From: DASYPQ01 sp041488095
GTDB taxonomy: Bacteria > Planctomycetota > UBA1135 > GCA-002686595
Length of the DNA: 64,000 nt
Reading direction: 5' to 3'
Assembly: GCA_041488095.1 (NCBI GenBank)
Contig: JBGPOP010000007.1
Span: forward strand, 62,001-126,000
The notes beneath the pieces were generated by a model. It was not told the origin of the DNA. It worked only from the letters and a program-made list of their open reading frames with translations, and ran no database searches. The position numbers and the translations under genes are program-made. How positions within the stretch are numbered: position 1 is the first letter of the stretch; each line of letters begins with the position of its first letter. Below are positions 1 to 8,597 of the stretch, in pieces.

Positions 1-1
1 C

Positions 2-619
2 GAGACGCGCTTGAACGTGCTCGAACGGTTCGACCCGAAGATCCCGGCGCCGCTCCGCGCGTCGCGCTTTCTCTTCCTCGCCAACGCCGCCCCGGAGGTC
101 CAGGCCCGGGCCCTCGACCAGGTCGAGAGGCCGGCCTTCACGATGCTCGACACGATGAACCTGTGGATCGAGACCGCGAGGGAAGCGCTCGCCTCCCTCC
201 TCCGACGCGTCGACGCGGTGGTTTTGAACGACGAGGAGGCCCGCATGCTGACCGGCGAGCGCAGCTTGATCCGCGCAGCCGGCGCGGTCCTCGGCCTGGG
301 GCCCCGCTACGTCATATTGAAGAAGGGCGAGCACGGGGCGTTCCTGATGGGCGGAGATGCGCACTTCTCGCTGCCCGCCTACCCGGTCGAGGACGTGGTC
401 GACCCGACCGGGGCGGGGGATTCGTTCGCGGGCGGCTTCATGGGATACCTAGCCGAGAAAAATCGCGCCGACCCGCGCGCGCTGCGGCAGGCGATGCTGT
501 ACGGGACCGTGGCAGCCAGCTTCTGCGTGGAAGGCTTCGGCGTCGAGGCGCTGCGGTCCCGCACGCGCACCGAGGTCGACGGGCGCTACGACGAGCTCCT
601 GTCGATCGTCACGGTGTGA
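2..619 (+). CDS. PfkB-family carbohydrate kinase (5' end outside window)
   Basis: Sugar or nucleoside kinase of the PfkB/ribokinase superfamily, cut by the window edge. The frame is open from base 2, and the first start-like codon (TTG at 11) lies in ordinary coding sequence, so the N-terminus is missing. The visible 205 residues contain NDEEARMLTGE and, near the C-terminus, the second PfkB signature DPTGAGDSFAGGF, whose GAGD supplies the anion hole and catalytic Asp. The substrate cannot be read from the sequence. The next gene starts three bases after the stop, so the two are probably co-transcribed. The family call is secure; ribokinase, fructokinase or adenosine kinase are all possible activities. 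Confidence 0.88.
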   Translation, partial: ETRLNVLERFDPKIPAPLRASRFLFLANAAPEVQARALDQVERPAFTMLDTMNLWIETAREALASLLRRVDAVVLNDEEARMLTGERSLIRAAGAVLGLGPRYVILKKGEHGAFLMGGDAHFSLPAYPVEDVVDPTGAGDSFAGGFMGYLAEKNRADPRALRQAMLYGTVAASFCVEGFGVEALRSRTRTEVDGRYDELLSIVTV

Positions 620-622
620 GCC

Positions 623-1207
623 GTGGGCCGGTCGCCGCGGCTCTTTGTCGGCGTGTTCCTGCCGTACCCGGCCGCCCTGGAGGTGCACCGCGCCGTGCGC
701 GGGAGGCTCGAGGCGGGCGACGTCCGCCTGGTGCCCCCCGAGGAGTTCCACCTGACGCTGCATTTCCTGGGAGCGACCGATGAGGTGCGGATCCCGGTCC
801 TCTCCGACGCCTTGACCCGCAGGGTCTCGGCCCTGCCCGCCCCGAGGTTGCGCCTCTCCTCGACCGGTGCGTTTCCGGACGCCGCGGCGGCGCGCATCCT
901 GTGGGTGGGGGTGCGCGAGGAGCCGGGGGCCGAGGGACGCCTCTCGGCGCTCGCCGGTGCAGCCCGCGCGGCGGCTGTCGATGCGGGCGCGTCGGCAGCA
1001 GGCGAGGAGCCCTGGAGCGCGCACCTGACCGTCGCGAGGTCCGCGAGGCGCGGGCGGATGCAGCTGCCGGACGGATTCCGCGAGCTGCGCCTCGACGTGC
1101 CCTGGCGCCCCGAGGAGGTCCGGCTGGTCGAGTCGTGCCCGGGCGAGACCGGCGCAGCCCGCTTTCCGCTGCTCGCGGCCTTCCGACTTTTGCCGGAATG
1201 CGCGTAA
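623..1207 (+). CDS. thpR: RNA 2',3'-cyclic phosphodiesterase (2'-5' RNA ligase family)
   Basis: Member of the 2H phosphoesterase superfamily, which opens 2',3'-cyclic phosphates on RNA ends. The two HxT motifs that define the active site are both present: HLT at residues 43-45 (in FHLTLHFLG) and HLT at 134-136 (in AHLTVARS). The length of 194 aa is normal for the family. The GTG start lies three bases after the PfkB stop, with no room for a separate promoter. The biological substrate of bacterial ThpR proteins is not settled, so the name describes the family activity. Confidence 0.88.
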   Translation: MGRSPRLFVGVFLPYPAALEVHRAVRGRLEAGDVRLVPPEEFHLTLHFLGATDEVRIPVLSDALTRRVSALPAPRLRLSSTGAFPDAAAARILWVGVREEPGAEGRLSALAGAARAAAVDAGASAAGEEPWSAHLTVARSARRGRMQLPDGFRELRLDVPWRPEEVRLVESCPGETGAARFPLLAAFRLLPECA

Positions 1208-1271
1208 CCGCGGCTCCGGCGCAGAGGTCCGCGGGGCACGCAGGGCGCTTCTTCCGCCCCGCGGCCACCGC

Positions 1272-1277
1272 TATGAT
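1272..1277 (+). promoter_or_regulatory. -10 element of the recA-alaS promoter
   Basis: TATGAT in the 113-base gap between thpR and recA, about 44 bases before the recA ATG. It differs from TATAAT at one base. No good -35 box lies 17 bases upstream (TTCTTC). An in-frame ATG at 1273 is part of this hexamer, which argues against translation starting there. I saw no LexA-like palindrome nearby. Confidence 0.5.
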
Positions 1278-1320
1278 CGACCTCTTCCAACCTGAAGCCG
1301 CGCCCGCCGCAGAGGACCCC

Positions 1321-2514
1321 ATGACCTTCCCGAAGACGAAGCCCGACAAGACGCCGAACGAGAAACCCGAGCGCAGCGAGAACCAACCGTTTCGCAGCGA
1401 GAAGATCTCGGACCGCAGCGAGAAGAACCGCGCCCTGGAGGTGGCTCTGGCCGAGATCGAGAAGGCCTATGGCAAGGGCTCGATCATGCGCCTCGGCGAT
1501 GGCCAGGTCGTCCGGGAGGTTCGCGGCATCTCGACCGGCTCGATCGGGCTCGACGCAGGGCTCGGCGGAGTGGGCTTGCCGCGCGGGCGCGTGGTCGAGG
1601 TCTACGGGCCGGAGAGCTCGGGCAAGACCACGCTCACGTTGCACGTGATCGCCAACGCGCAGAAGGCGGGGGGAATCTGCGCGTTCGTCGATGCCGAGCA
1701 CGCGCTCGATCCCTCCTACGCACGCAAGCTGGGGGTCAAGCTCGAGGACCTGCTGGTCAGCCAGCCCGACACGGGCGAACAGGCGCTGGAGATCGTCGAG
1801 ACGCTCGTGCGCAGCAACGCGATCGACGTCGTGGTCATCGACTCGGTCGCGGCCCTCGTGCCGCGCGCCGAGATCGCCGGCGAGATGGGCGACAGCTTCG
1901 TCGGCCTGCATGCGCGTCTGATGAGCCAGGCGCTGCGGAAGCTGACGGCGGCGATCTCCAAGTCGGAGTGCCTGGTGATCTTCATCAACCAGATCCGCGA
2001 GAAGATCGGAGTCATGTTCGGCAGCCCGGAGACGACCACCGGCGGGAGGGCGCTGAAGTTCTACGCTTCGGTGCGCCTCGACATCCGCAAGATCGGACAG
2101 CTCAAGGAGGGCGAGGAGGTGATCGGCAACCGGACCAAGGTGACCGTGGTCAAGAACAAGATCGCGCCGCCCTTCCGCAAGGTCGAGTTCGACATCCTGT
2201 TCAACAAGGGGATCAGCCGCGAGGGCGAGCTGCTCGAGCTGGGCCAGACCGAGGGAGTCGTGCTCAAGTCGGGGACCTGGCTCTCGATGAAGCACCCGCA
2301 CGAAGGCGAGATCCGGCTCGGCCAGGGAGTCGAGAAGGCCCGGCAGTTCCTGATCGACAACCCCGAGGTCGCGCTCGAGATCGAGAAGGGCCTGCGGCAG
2401 AAGACGATCGAAAGAGCGGCCGCCCAGATCACCGCCGCGAGCCCGAAGCCGAGCCCGAGCCCGAGCCCGATCCCGGGAGAGACCAAGCCGCAGGTCGCGA
2501 CCGCGCGCAAATGA
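1321..2514 (+). CDS. recA: recombinase RecA
   Basis: ATP-dependent strand-exchange protein for homologous recombination and SOS activation. The 397 residues carry Walker A GPESSGKT (96-103), a Walker B-type strand VVVIDSVAALVP, and FINQIREKIGVMFG of the DNA-binding loop region. The ATG at 1321 follows AGAGGA at a usable distance, and an upstream in-frame ATG (1273) overlaps the probable -10 box. The N-terminus is extended by about 38 charged residues before the usual RecA start; they include three heptads beginning RSE. The C-terminal tail is a Pro-Ser run instead of the usual acidic tail. The stop overlaps the alaS start (ATGA), so the two are translationally coupled. Confidence 0.98.
   Translation: MTFPKTKPDKTPNEKPERSENQPFRSEKISDRSEKNRALEVALAEIEKAYGKGSIMRLGDGQVVREVRGISTGSIGLDAGLGGVGLPRGRVVEVYGPESSGKTTLTLHVIANAQKAGGICAFVDAEHALDPSYARKLGVKLEDLLVSQPDTGEQALEIVETLVRSNAIDVVVIDSVAALVPRAEIAGEMGDSFVGLHARLMSQALRKLTAAISKSECLVIFINQIREKIGVMFGSPETTTGGRALKFYASVRLDIRKIGQLKEGEEVIGNRTKVTVVKNKIAPPFRKVEFDILFNKGISREGELLELGQTEGVVLKSGTWLSMKHPHEGEIRLGQGVEKARQFLIDNPEVALEIEKGLRQKTIERAAAQITAASPKPSPSPSPIPGETKPQVATARK
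1372..1424 (+). repeat. three 21-bp-spaced copies of an 11-mer in the recA N-terminus
   Basis: CGCAGCGAGAA occurs at 1372, 1393 and 1414, exactly 21 bases apart. It encodes three heptads that each start Arg-Ser-Glu (RSENQPF, RSEKISD, RSEKNRA). The repeat lies wholly within the extra N-terminal segment of RecA and stays in frame, so copy number could change without breaking the gene. Confidence 0.85.
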
Positions 2515-5204
2515 AGCCGAACTTCCCGGCTGCGCGCGTGCGCCAGGACTTTCTCGAGTTCTTCGCCGCGCGCGGCCACAAGATCGTCCCCTCGGCCCCG
2601 GTCTTCCCCCGGGATGATCCGACCCTGCTGTTCACGAACGCGGGGATGAACCAGTTCAAGGACGTCTTCCTGGGGACCGGCCGGCGCGACTACAAGCGCG
2701 CCGCGGACACGCAGAAGTGCATCCGCGTCTCCGGGAAGCACAACGACCTCGAGGAGGTGGGCGTCGACACCTACCACCACACGTTCTTCGAGATGCTCGG
2801 GAACTGGTCGTTCGGGGACTACTTCAAGGAGGAGGCGATCCTGTGGGCGTGGGAGCTCCTGACGAAGGAGTGGAAGCTTGCGCCAGATCGCCTGTGGGTG
2901 ACGGTGTTCGGGGGCGACGCGAAGGACGGGCTGCCGGCGGACTCCGAGGCCGAGCGCACCTGGATCGAGAAGGCGGGCGTGGACCGGTCGCACGTCCTGC
3001 GCTTCGGCAGGAAGGACAACTTCTGGGAGATGGGGGACACCGGGCCCTGCGGACCTTGCTCCGAGATCCACATCGACCGGGGCGGCACGGGCGCGGATCC
3101 GCGCGACGGGGCAAATCCGAAGATCGGGGTCAACGCGGGCAACGAGCGTTTCATGGAGATCTGGAACCTGGTCTTCATGCAGTTCAACCGGCTCGACGAC
3201 GGGCGCCTCACCGAGCTGCCGGCGAAGAACGTCGACACCGGGATGGGGTTCGAGCGCGTCCTCGGCGTTCTGCAGGGCAAGACGTCGAACTACGACACAG
3301 ACCTGTTCGCGCCGATCTTCGCGCGGATCGCGTCGTTATCGGGGAAGCGCTACGCCGGATCGGCGGAGAAATCCGACGTCGCCTTCCGCGTGATCGCCGA
3401 CCACGCGCGCGCGGTGACGAGCGCGGTGTCGGACGGAGCGCTGCCGAGCAATGAGGGCCGCGGGTATGTGCTGCGGCGGCTGATCCGCCGAGCCTCGCGG
3501 TTCGGGAGCCAGGCGCTCTCGCTCGAGGAGCCGTTCCTGTGCGAGGTCGTCCCCGCGGTCGCGGAGGTGCTCGGCGAGACGTTTCCGGAGATGCGGCAGC
3601 GCTGCGAGCACGTCCAGGCCGTGATCCGCGCCGAGGAGGAGCAGTTCGGCAAGACGCTCGGGCGCGGGCTGGTGCTCTTCGAGGATCTCGCCGCGAGGCT
3701 GCAGGCTTCGGGCGCGAAGGTTCTGCCCGGTGAGAAGGCCTACGACCTCTACGCCACCTACGGGTTCCCGCAGGACCTCGTCGAGCTGATGGCCCGCGAG
3801 CGGACGCTCTCGCTCGACCAGGAGGGCTGGAAGCGGGCTCAGCAAGCCCACCAGGAGAAGAGCCGCTCGGAGGGCTCGTTCCGCCAGCTCCTCTCGGCCG
3901 AGCAGCTCGCCGGCCTGTCGCGCACGGTGTCGACCTGCCACGAGGCCGGCCCGCGGGCGTGCGAGATCGAGACACGCTGGACGGGTTTCTTCCCTGGCGC
4001 GGGAGAGCCGGATCGAATCGTCCTGGCTGAAAGCCCCTTCTACGCCGAAGCCGGCGGCCAGATCGGGGATGCAGGGATCATCGAAGCCGCCGGCGGCGGC
4101 TTCTCCTTCGCCGTGGAGGACACGCGCAAGGTCGGAGACGTCGTCGTCCACCTCGGCCGGGCGAACGGAACTCCCCCGAGCACCCGCGCCGTCCAGGCCC
4201 GCGTCGACCGCGTGCGCCGCAACCGCATCCGCAAGAACCACACGGCGACGCACCTTCTCCACAAGGCGCTCAAGGAGGTCCTCGGCTCTCACGCCGCCCA
4301 GCAGGGGAGCTACGTCGGACCCGACCGCCTGCGCTTCGACTTCTCGCACCCGAAGGCCGTCTCCCACGACGAGCTCGAGCGGATCGAGGCGCTCGTCAAC
4401 GAGAAGATCTTCGGCAACGCTCCCGTCCGGACCACGATCGAGGATCTCGATGCCGCCAAGGCCCGCGGCGTCGTGGCCATGTTCGGCGAGAAGTACGAGG
4501 ACCAGGTGCGCGTCCTCGACGTCGGCGGATGGTCGCTCGAGCTGTGCGGCGGCACCCACGTCTCGGCCGCCGGCGACATCGGTCCCTTCGTGATCCTCTC
4601 CGAGCGCGCGATCCAGTCCGGCGTGCGCCGGATCGAGGCGCTGACCGGGCCCGCGGCGGTCGAGGAGATCCAACGCCAGCGCCGCATCCTGCGCGAGGTC
4701 GCGCACAGCCTGAAGAGCGCGCCCGAGGAAGTCCCCGTGCGGCTCGCCGCGCTCCAGAAGGAGATCAAGGAAGCCAAGAAGAAGACCGCCGCGACCTCCG
4801 CCGGGGGAGTGGCCCAGGCTCTCGACCGCCTGCGCAGCAGCCTCGGCGAGATCCGCGGCGTCGCCTGGGCGGTTCTCGACGAGCCCGATCTGGATCTCGC
4901 CGGGATCCGGGACCTCGCAGACCGCGCCAAGTCGCTCGCTCCGCGGCTCGCGCTGGCCCTGTTCGGCCGCGAGGAGAACCGCGTGCCCTTCGTGATCGTC
5001 TGCCAGGGTCTCGGGCCGAGCGCGGGCACCGATGTTCGTGCGCTCAGCGCCCGCGAGCTCAGCCAGATCGCCGGCCGTCACCTCGGCGGGGGAGGCGGAG
5101 GCAGGCCGGATCTGGCGCAAGGCCAGGGCCAGGACGCCGGCGGCCTTCCCGGCGCCCTGAGCGAGATCGCCAGCGCGATCGAGACGGCCCTCGGGCATCC
5201 CTGA
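2511..5204 (+). CDS. alaS: alanine--tRNA ligase
   Basis: Charges tRNA-Ala and hydrolyses mischarged Ser/Gly-tRNA. The 897 aa give the full bacterial domain set. The catalytic domain begins at the N-terminus (RQDFLEFFAARGHKIVPS, then LLFTNAGMNQFKDVFLG). The editing domain has the zinc-site pair HTATHLLH (about residue 580) and CGGTH (about 680). The C-Ala domain has the typical glycine run LGGGGGGRPDLAQG near the end. The ATG overlaps the recA stop by four bases; recA-alaS adjacency is common in bacteria. Confidence 0.98.
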   Translation: MKPNFPAARVRQDFLEFFAARGHKIVPSAPVFPRDDPTLLFTNAGMNQFKDVFLGTGRRDYKRAADTQKCIRVSGKHNDLEEVGVDTYHHTFFEMLGNWSFGDYFKEEAILWAWELLTKEWKLAPDRLWVTVFGGDAKDGLPADSEAERTWIEKAGVDRSHVLRFGRKDNFWEMGDTGPCGPCSEIHIDRGGTGADPRDGANPKIGVNAGNERFMEIWNLVFMQFNRLDDGRLTELPAKNVDTGMGFERVLGVLQGKTSNYDTDLFAPIFARIASLSGKRYAGSAEKSDVAFRVIADHARAVTSAVSDGALPSNEGRGYVLRRLIRRASRFGSQALSLEEPFLCEVVPAVAEVLGETFPEMRQRCEHVQAVIRAEEEQFGKTLGRGLVLFEDLAARLQASGAKVLPGEKAYDLYATYGFPQDLVELMARERTLSLDQEGWKRAQQAHQEKSRSEGSFRQLLSAEQLAGLSRTVSTCHEAGPRACEIETRWTGFFPGAGEPDRIVLAESPFYAEAGGQIGDAGIIEAAGGGFSFAVEDTRKVGDVVVHLGRANGTPPSTRAVQARVDRVRRNRIRKNHTATHLLHKALKEVLGSHAAQQGSYVGPDRLRFDFSHPKAVSHDELERIEALVNEKIFGNAPVRTTIEDLDAAKARGVVAMFGEKYEDQVRVLDVGGWSLELCGGTHVSAAGDIGPFVILSERAIQSGVRRIEALTGPAAVEEIQRQRRILREVAHSLKSAPEEVPVRLAALQKEIKEAKKKTAATSAGGVAQALDRLRSSLGEIRGVAWAVLDEPDLDLAGIRDLADRAKSLAPRLALALFGREENRVPFVIVCQGLGPSAGTDVRALSARELSQIAGRHLGGGGGGRPDLAQGQGQDAGGLPGALSEIASAIETALGHP

Positions 5205-5217
5205 GCGCTCCCTCGCG

Positions 5218-5247
5218 TTGACAGGCCCCCGAGCGGGCGGCTAGCAT
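5218..5247 (+). promoter_or_regulatory. sigma70-type promoter of rpmF-plsX
   Basis: TTGACA at 5218-5223 and TAGCAT at 5242-5247, separated by 18 bases. The -35 is perfect and the -10 keeps the conserved TA and final T. Transcription would start near 5254, about 23 bases before the rpmF ATG. This is among the best promoter matches in the window and probably drives rpmF, plsX and downstream fatty acid genes. Confidence 0.7.
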
Positions 5248-5276
5248 CCGCGCCCTTCGAATCCACCCACCCGGCC

Positions 5277-5480
5277 ATGCCCAATCCCAAGCGACGACAC
5301 TCCAAGCACCGCAAGCGGATCCGCCGCTCCCACGACGCCCTCGTGCCGATCCGCGCCAACCATTGCCCGCGCTGCAGCGCAGCCGTCCGCTCGCATCGAG
5401 TGTGCGACAACTGCGGCTACTACGGTTTCGAGAAGGGCGGGCAGAACGGCGTCGAGGTCGTCTCCAAGGAAGAAATCTAG
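5277..5480 (+). CDS. rpmF: 50S ribosomal protein L32
   Basis: Small basic ribosomal protein of 67 aa. It starts with the diagnostic MPNPKRRHSKHRKRIRRS and has a four-cysteine zinc site, CPRC (residues 30-33) and CDNC. A Cys-containing (C+) L32 is the zinc-requiring form. The gene sits immediately before plsX, the classic arrangement linking ribosome and membrane lipid synthesis. No Shine-Dalgarno site is visible before the ATG. Confidence 0.97.
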   Translation: MPNPKRRHSKHRKRIRRSHDALVPIRANHCPRCSAAVRSHRVCDNCGYYGFEKGGQNGVEVVSKEEI

Positions 5481-5500
5481 CTCCCCGACCTCGGGGGAGC
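5480..5500 (+). promoter_or_regulatory. hairpin covering the plsX ribosome binding site
   Basis: GCTCCCCGA (5480-5488) pairs with TCGGGGGAGC (5491-5500) apart from one bulged G, leaving a tiny loop. The 5' arm begins at the last base of the rpmF stop codon. The 3' arm holds the purine-rich GGGGGAG that is the only Shine-Dalgarno candidate for the plsX ATG at 5505. A ribosome ending rpmF would melt the stem, which suggests coupling of plsX translation to rpmF. There is no U tract, so an intrinsic terminator is unlikely. Confidence 0.5.
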
Positions 5501-5504
5501 GGCC

Positions 5505-6524
5505 ATGCTCCAGACGCGGATCGCGCTCGACGTCATGGGCGGGGACCGCGCGCCCGACGCGATCCTGCGCGGGGCGCTCGCCGCCTGCTCGCCACTCGGA
5601 AAGCTGCGCATGGCCCCCGAGCGGATCCTGCTCGTGGGCGACGAGAAGGTGATCCGCGCGGGGCTCTCCGGCCTCGGTGGCGACCCCGGCTTCGGGGTCC
5701 GTCATGCCAGCCAGGTGGTCGGCATGGGCGAGTCTCCGACGACCGCTCTCCGGGCCAAGCCCGACAGCTCGATCGCCCGCATGATGGCGGCCTTGAAGCA
5801 GGAGCAAGCCGGCGCTGCGGTCAGCATGGGGAACACGGGCGCCGTGGTCGCCGCGGCGACGCTCGGTCTCGGCACCCTCGCCGGAGTCAGGCGTCCGGGC
5901 ATCGCGGTCACCCTCGACCTGACCGGCCACCCGCTGACGATCCTCGACATGGGCGCGAACGTCGCTCCCAAACCCGAGCACCTCTACCAATACGGGATGA
6001 TGGGCAGCGTCTACCTGCGCGACTGCCTGGGCAAGAGCTCGCCGCGCGTCGGGCTCCTGAACATCGGCGAAGAGGAGGGCAAGGGGACCGACCTCTACAA
6101 GGAGGCCCACAACCTGCTCAAGGCCTCGCCGATCGCCTTCGTCGGGAACCTCGAGGGCAACGATCTGTTCCAGGACAAGGCCGACGTGGTCGTCGTGGAC
6201 GGCTTCACCGGCAACGTCGTGCTCAAGCTCATGGAGGGCTTCGCGTCCTTCATGCTGCGCTCGGCGATGACCGAACTGGCCCAGAAGGGCATCCGCGGCG
6301 CGACCGAGGCGCTCGCGCCGGTGCGTCGCAGCGTGGACTACTCCGAGTACGGCGGAGCGCTGCTCCTCGGCGTCTCCGGCGTCGTGATCATCGGCCACGG
6401 GCGCTCGGACGAGAATGCGGTCGCGAACGCGATCGGCCTGGCCGCGCGCGCCCTCGACGCCAACGTCAACGAGGACATCGTCCAGGGCCTCGAGAAGGCC
6501 GCGCGATCGAGCGCGGCGTCCTGA
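5505..6524 (+). CDS. plsX: phosphate acyltransferase PlsX
   Basis: Converts acyl-ACP to acyl-phosphate, the first step of the PlsX-PlsY route to phosphatidic acid. The 339 aa show the family start ALDVMGGDRAPDAILRGAL, the AVSMGNTGAVVAAATLG motif, and FTGNVVLKLMEG near the end. The gene is placed between rpmF and fabH, as in many bacteria. The start ATG follows a GGGGGAG tract that is folded into the rpmF-plsX hairpin. Confidence 0.97.
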   Translation: MLQTRIALDVMGGDRAPDAILRGALAACSPLGKLRMAPERILLVGDEKVIRAGLSGLGGDPGFGVRHASQVVGMGESPTTALRAKPDSSIARMMAALKQEQAGAAVSMGNTGAVVAAATLGLGTLAGVRRPGIAVTLDLTGHPLTILDMGANVAPKPEHLYQYGMMGSVYLRDCLGKSSPRVGLLNIGEEEGKGTDLYKEAHNLLKASPIAFVGNLEGNDLFQDKADVVVVDGFTGNVVLKLMEGFASFMLRSAMTELAQKGIRGATEALAPVRRSVDYSEYGGALLLGVSGVVIIGHGRSDENAVANAIGLAARALDANVNEDIVQGLEKAARSSAAS

Positions 6525-6553
6525 AAGCTTGCGGAGGGGCGGCGTCCGGCCCC

Positions 6554-6559
6554 TAGAAT
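6554..6559 (+). promoter_or_regulatory. possible -10 element before fabH
   Basis: TAGAAT in the 82-base gap between plsX and fabH. The nearest -35 candidate is TTGCGG at 6529-6534, 19 bases away, which is wide. It could be an internal promoter for the fab genes. Confidence 0.35.
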
Positions 6560-6606
6560 GAGCTCAGCGCGGCGGACCCCGCAGCCGCGCACCCCGACAC
6601 CCCTGC

Positions 6607-7596
6607 ATGACCACTCGCATCCGCGTCGGCATCGCCGGTACGGGATCCTACGTGCCCGAGCGCGTCGTCCCGAACTCGTACTTCGAGAAGATCGTCGACA
6701 CCTCCGACGAGTGGATCGTGCAGCGCACGGGGATCCGCGAGCGCCGGTACGCCGCCGCAGACCAGGCCACCTCGGACCTGGCCGTGATCGCCGGACGCCG
6801 GGCCCTGGAGTCGGCCGGCGTCGCGCCCGAGGACCTCGACCTGGTCGTGGTCGGCACGGTGACGCCCGACCAGATGGTCCCGGCCTGCTCGTCGCTGATC
6901 CAGGACCGCCTGGGCGCGAAGAACGCCGCCGCGTTCGACTGCAACTCGGCCTGCACGGGCTTCATCACGGCGATCTCGATCGCCGAGGCCTACGTCGCCT
7001 CCGGCCGCGCGCGGCGCGTGCTCGCGCTGGGCGCGGAAACGCTCTCGCGGGTCAGCGACATGCAGGACCGCACCTCGTGCATCCTGTTCGGTGACGCGGC
7101 CGGCGCCGTCGTCCTCGCGCCGCACGAGGACTGCAAGCAGGGCGAAATTCTCAAGACCCGCCAGGGAGCCGACGGATCGGGCTACGGGTTGATCTACATG
7201 ACCGCCGGAGGGTCGCGCAAGCCGGCCAGCCGGGAGACGGTCGAGGCGCGGGAGCACTTCATCCGACTGAACGGCCGCGAGGTCTTCCGTTTCGCGGTGA
7301 CGCGGATGGCCGACCTGATCGCCGAGATGATCGAGGGCCACTCCTACGACGACCTGTGTCTGGTCGTGCCGCACCAGGTCAACAAGCGGATCATCGACTC
7401 GGCGCTCGAGCGTGTGGGCTGGAGCGACGAGAAGGTCATGGTCAACATCCACAAGTACGGCAACACCTCCTCCGCGACCGTTCCGGTCGCGCTCGACGAG
7501 GCGCGCCAGGCCGGGCGCCTCGTGCCGGGCAAGCTCGTGATCCTGGTCGCCTTCGGCGCAGGACTGACCTGGGGCGGCACGCTGATCCGCTGGTAG
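6607..7596 (+). CDS. fabH: beta-ketoacyl-ACP synthase III
   Basis: Condenses acetyl-CoA with malonyl-ACP to start fatty acid synthesis. The Cys-His-Asn triad is visible: Cys in CNSACTGF (about residue 115), His in PHQVNKRI (about 255) and Asn in KYGNTSSATV (about 285). The length of 329 aa is standard. The gene lies between plsX and fabD in a complete initiation and elongation cluster. Confidence 0.97.
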   Translation: MTTRIRVGIAGTGSYVPERVVPNSYFEKIVDTSDEWIVQRTGIRERRYAAADQATSDLAVIAGRRALESAGVAPEDLDLVVVGTVTPDQMVPACSSLIQDRLGAKNAAAFDCNSACTGFITAISIAEAYVASGRARRVLALGAETLSRVSDMQDRTSCILFGDAAGAVVLAPHEDCKQGEILKTRQGADGSGYGLIYMTAGGSRKPASRETVEAREHFIRLNGREVFRFAVTRMADLIAEMIEGHSYDDLCLVVPHQVNKRIIDSALERVGWSDEKVMVNIHKYGNTSSATVPVALDEARQAGRLVPGKLVILVAFGAGLTWGGTLIRW

Positions 7597-7616
7597 TCCG
7601 CGCCATCCCGCTCGCC

Positions 7617-8555
7617 ATGACGGAAGCCATCCTCTTCCCCGGCCAGGGGGCGCAGTTCCAGGGCATGGGCCGGGACTTCTGCGAACGCTTCCCGGCTGCC
7701 CGGGCGGTCTTCGCGCGCGCGGACGAGGTGCTCGGGTTCTCGCTCTCGAAGAAGTGCTGGGACTCGGGCGACGACGTGCACCGCACCGACGTCGCCCAGC
7801 CGGGCATCTTCACCACCAGCGTCGCCGTGATCCGGGTTCTTGAAGTCCACGGGCTCGATCGGGCGGCCGTGCCGTTCACCGCCGGTCTGTCGCTGGGCGA
7901 GTACACGGCGCTGTGGTGCGCCGGCTCCCTGTCGTTCGAGGACGGGCTGCGGCTCGTCCGGCTGCGCGGAGAGGCGATGCAGGAGGCGAGCCAGAGGATT
8001 CCGAGCGGGATGGTCAGCCTGATGGGCGCGACCGAGGAGCAGGCCCAGGCTCTCGCGGTCGTGGGAGCGAGAACGGGCATCTGCCAGGTCGCGAACCTCA
8101 ACGCGCCCGGGCAGGTCATCGTCTCGGGCGAGATCGCGGCGCTGGACGCGGTGGAGGCCGCGGCCAAGGACCACGGCGTGCGGCGCACCCGGCGTCTGGT
8201 CGTCGCGGGCGGGTTCCACTCCGAGTGCATGCGTTCGGCCGCCGAACGGCTCGCGGCAGCCCTCTTGGAGGTTGCGATCGTCCGTCCGCGCGTGCCCTTC
8301 GCGAGCAACGTCACCGCGCAGGTCTCCGCGGACCCCGCGGCGATCCGGCGGCAGCTGGCCGAGCAGGTGTGCGCGCCGGTGCTGTGGGAGAAGAGCATGC
8401 GTCTCGCGCTCTCGATGGGCATCCGGAACTTCCTTGAGCCGGCGCCGGGAACCGTGCTCGCCGGGATCCTGGCGAAGATCGACCCCGCGGCCCGGGTCCG
8501 CGCGGCGGCGCGGCCGGAGGACCTCGAGGCCGCGCCGGGGAAAAGCCTCGGTTGA
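7617..8555 (+). CDS. fabD: malonyl-CoA:ACP transacylase
   Basis: Transfers malonyl from CoA to ACP. The 312 aa begin ILFPGQGAQFQGMGRDF, typical of FabD. The nucleophile elbow is GLSLGEYTAL (Ser about residue 92), where the usual His before Ser is Leu; the catalytic His lies in GGFHSECM (about 200). I chose the ATG at 7617, 20 bases after the fabH stop, because it directly precedes the conserved N-terminal strand; the frame is open much further upstream inside fabH. Confidence 0.96.
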   Translation: MTEAILFPGQGAQFQGMGRDFCERFPAARAVFARADEVLGFSLSKKCWDSGDDVHRTDVAQPGIFTTSVAVIRVLEVHGLDRAAVPFTAGLSLGEYTALWCAGSLSFEDGLRLVRLRGEAMQEASQRIPSGMVSLMGATEEQAQALAVVGARTGICQVANLNAPGQVIVSGEIAALDAVEAAAKDHGVRRTRRLVVAGGFHSECMRSAAERLAAALLEVAIVRPRVPFASNVTAQVSADPAAIRRQLAEQVCAPVLWEKSMRLALSMGIRNFLEPAPGTVLAGILAKIDPAARVRAAARPEDLEAAPGKSLG

Positions 8556-8580
8556 AGGCCCGCGGAGGCCCCGGTATAGT
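8552..8580 (+). promoter_or_regulatory. sigma70-type promoter of fabG
   Basis: TTGAAG at 8552-8557 and TATAGT at 8575-8580 with a 17-base spacer. The -35 box overlaps the fabD stop codon. The predicted start near 8587 gives a leader of about 62 bases that contains three tandem repeats. fabG and the genes after it can therefore be transcribed separately from fabHD. Confidence 0.65.
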
Positions 8581-8597
8581 CCGCAGGCTGCCCTTCC

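Noticed and set aside
1273..1320. Earlier ATG for recA at 1273
   Set aside because: The ATG is part of the probable -10 hexamer TATGAT, and the ATG at 1321 has a ribosome site.
2445..2480. Repeated AGCCCG units near the recA end as a possible DNA element
   Set aside because: They encode the Pro-Ser tail of RecA and need no separate explanation.
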